NCBI GenBank assembly: GCA_905200545.1
Contig: CAJKKQ010000046.1
Location: 1-5,833, forward strand
Direction of reading: 5' to 3'
Length of the DNA stretch: 5,833 nucleotides
From: an uncultured Oscillibacter sp.
GTDB taxonomy: Bacteria; Bacillota; Clostridia; Oscillospirales; Oscillospiraceae
Positions 5,624 through 5,833 of the stretch are shown here, one piece after another. Positions within the stretch are counted from its first letter, which is position 1. Every line of letters begins with the position of its first letter. Below the pieces are notes generated by a model. It searched no databases and was not told the origin of the DNA. It saw only the letters and a program-made list of their open reading frames with translations. Both the position numbers and the translations under genes were made by a program.

Positions 5624-5833
5624 TCAGACTGTGGTCAATCCCGTCACCGGGCGGTGGGCTTTCGGCTGCTCGATTTGCAGCCCCTCCATGAGCCAGCGGT
5701 ACTGCTGCGGTGTTAGCGTCTTCACCTCGGATTCAGAGCGCGGCCATTGGTATGCGCCCTGTTCCAGCCGCTTGTACAGCAGGATGAAGCCATCTTTTTC
5801 CCAGTACAAGCCCTTGATACGGTCTCGCCGCCG
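5624..5833 (-). CDS. tnpB: IS66 accessory protein TnpB (Orf2), C-terminal part, cut by the window edge
   Basis: The 69 visible residues, read from the window end to the TGA at 5626-5624, show the IS66 Orf2 signature: RRRDRIKGLYWEKDGF, then LLYKRLEQGAYQWP, a PQQYRWLMEGL segment and the terminal QPKAHRP. Full TnpB is about 115-120 aa, so roughly the first 45-50 residues and the start codon lie beyond 5833. TnpB is needed with TnpA and TnpC for IS66 transposition; its exact biochemical role is not settled. The visible part is intact, with no frameshift. The frame has an internal TTG at 5809, which is not the true start. Confidence 0.9.
   Translation of the reverse strand, partial: RRRDRIKGLYWEKDGFILLYKRLEQGAYQWPRSESEVKTLTPQQYRWLMEGLQIEQPKAHRPVTGLTTV

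Larger units (their letters stand above)
5503..5833 (-). mobile_element. IS66-family element remnant (tnpB 3' part and tnpC 5' stub)
   Basis: On the minus strand, in IS66 gene order, are the C-terminal part of tnpB, a 68-nt gap with a promoter-like -10, and the first codons of a tnpC-like frame. The tnpC frame stops after 17 codons, where the sequence becomes the adhE-block terminator. No terminal inverted repeat is visible at this end, so the junction (about 5503-5508) is a deletion or recombination point rather than a clean insertion edge. The element continues past the window end. Confidence 0.7.

Noticed and set aside
5531..5716. Plus-strand 61-codon frame at the right end
   Set aside because: It runs opposite the IS66 tnpB fragment and tnpC start region, and shows no domain or good RBS.
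1..5833. CRISPR array, tRNA or rRNA genes
   Set aside because: No regularly spaced repeats, tRNA cloverleaf sequences or rRNA-like stretches were seen on either strand by eye.

Overview
The window looks like a chromosomal fragment of a GC-rich, anaerobic, fermentative Firmicute, most likely a gut Oscillospiraceae/Clostridia-type bacterium. The evidence is a clostridial-style AdhE with strong G/C-ending codon use, a very clean AAGGAGG ribosome binding site, and IS66 sequence of the kind common in gut Clostridia. The genus cannot be fixed from the sequence alone.

The layout falls into three blocks. (1) Positions 1 to about 1350 are visibly AT-richer and hold two same-strand genes 17 nt apart: a small XRE-family helix-turn-helix regulator and an SPFH-domain protein of the YdjI / 'virion core protein'-like family. 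The SPFH frame runs off its family-like part into GC-rich sequence. It ends in a short tail without the zinc ribbon usual in relatives, so its 3' end looks cut and fused. (2) Positions about 1350 to 5502 are GC-rich. They hold a structured leader, full-length adhE (923 aa, bifunctional aldehyde/alcohol dehydrogenase), a very strong UUCG-capped hairpin, and a 305-aa gene derived from the AdhE alcohol dehydrogenase domain. That second gene has lost the NAD-binding glycine motif, most of the iron ligands and the C-terminal helical part. A symmetrical intrinsic terminator closes the block. (3) Positions about 5503 to 5833 are the remains of an IS66-family element on the minus strand: the C-terminal part of tnpB, a promoter-like extended -10, and only the first 17 codons of tnpC before a stop next to the adhE-block terminator.

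Functionally, adhE supplies the acetyl-CoA to acetaldehyde to ethanol branch that reoxidises NADH in fermentation. The downstream paralogue keeps its frame and codon style while losing catalytic residues. This suggests a non-catalytic partner or regulator of AdhE (for example in its filaments, the spirosomes) rather than a second enzyme; this is inference. The XRE-SPFH pair looks like a separately acquired cassette next to adhE. The most distinctive item is the adhE plus dead ADH-domain pair with a structured RNA element between them.
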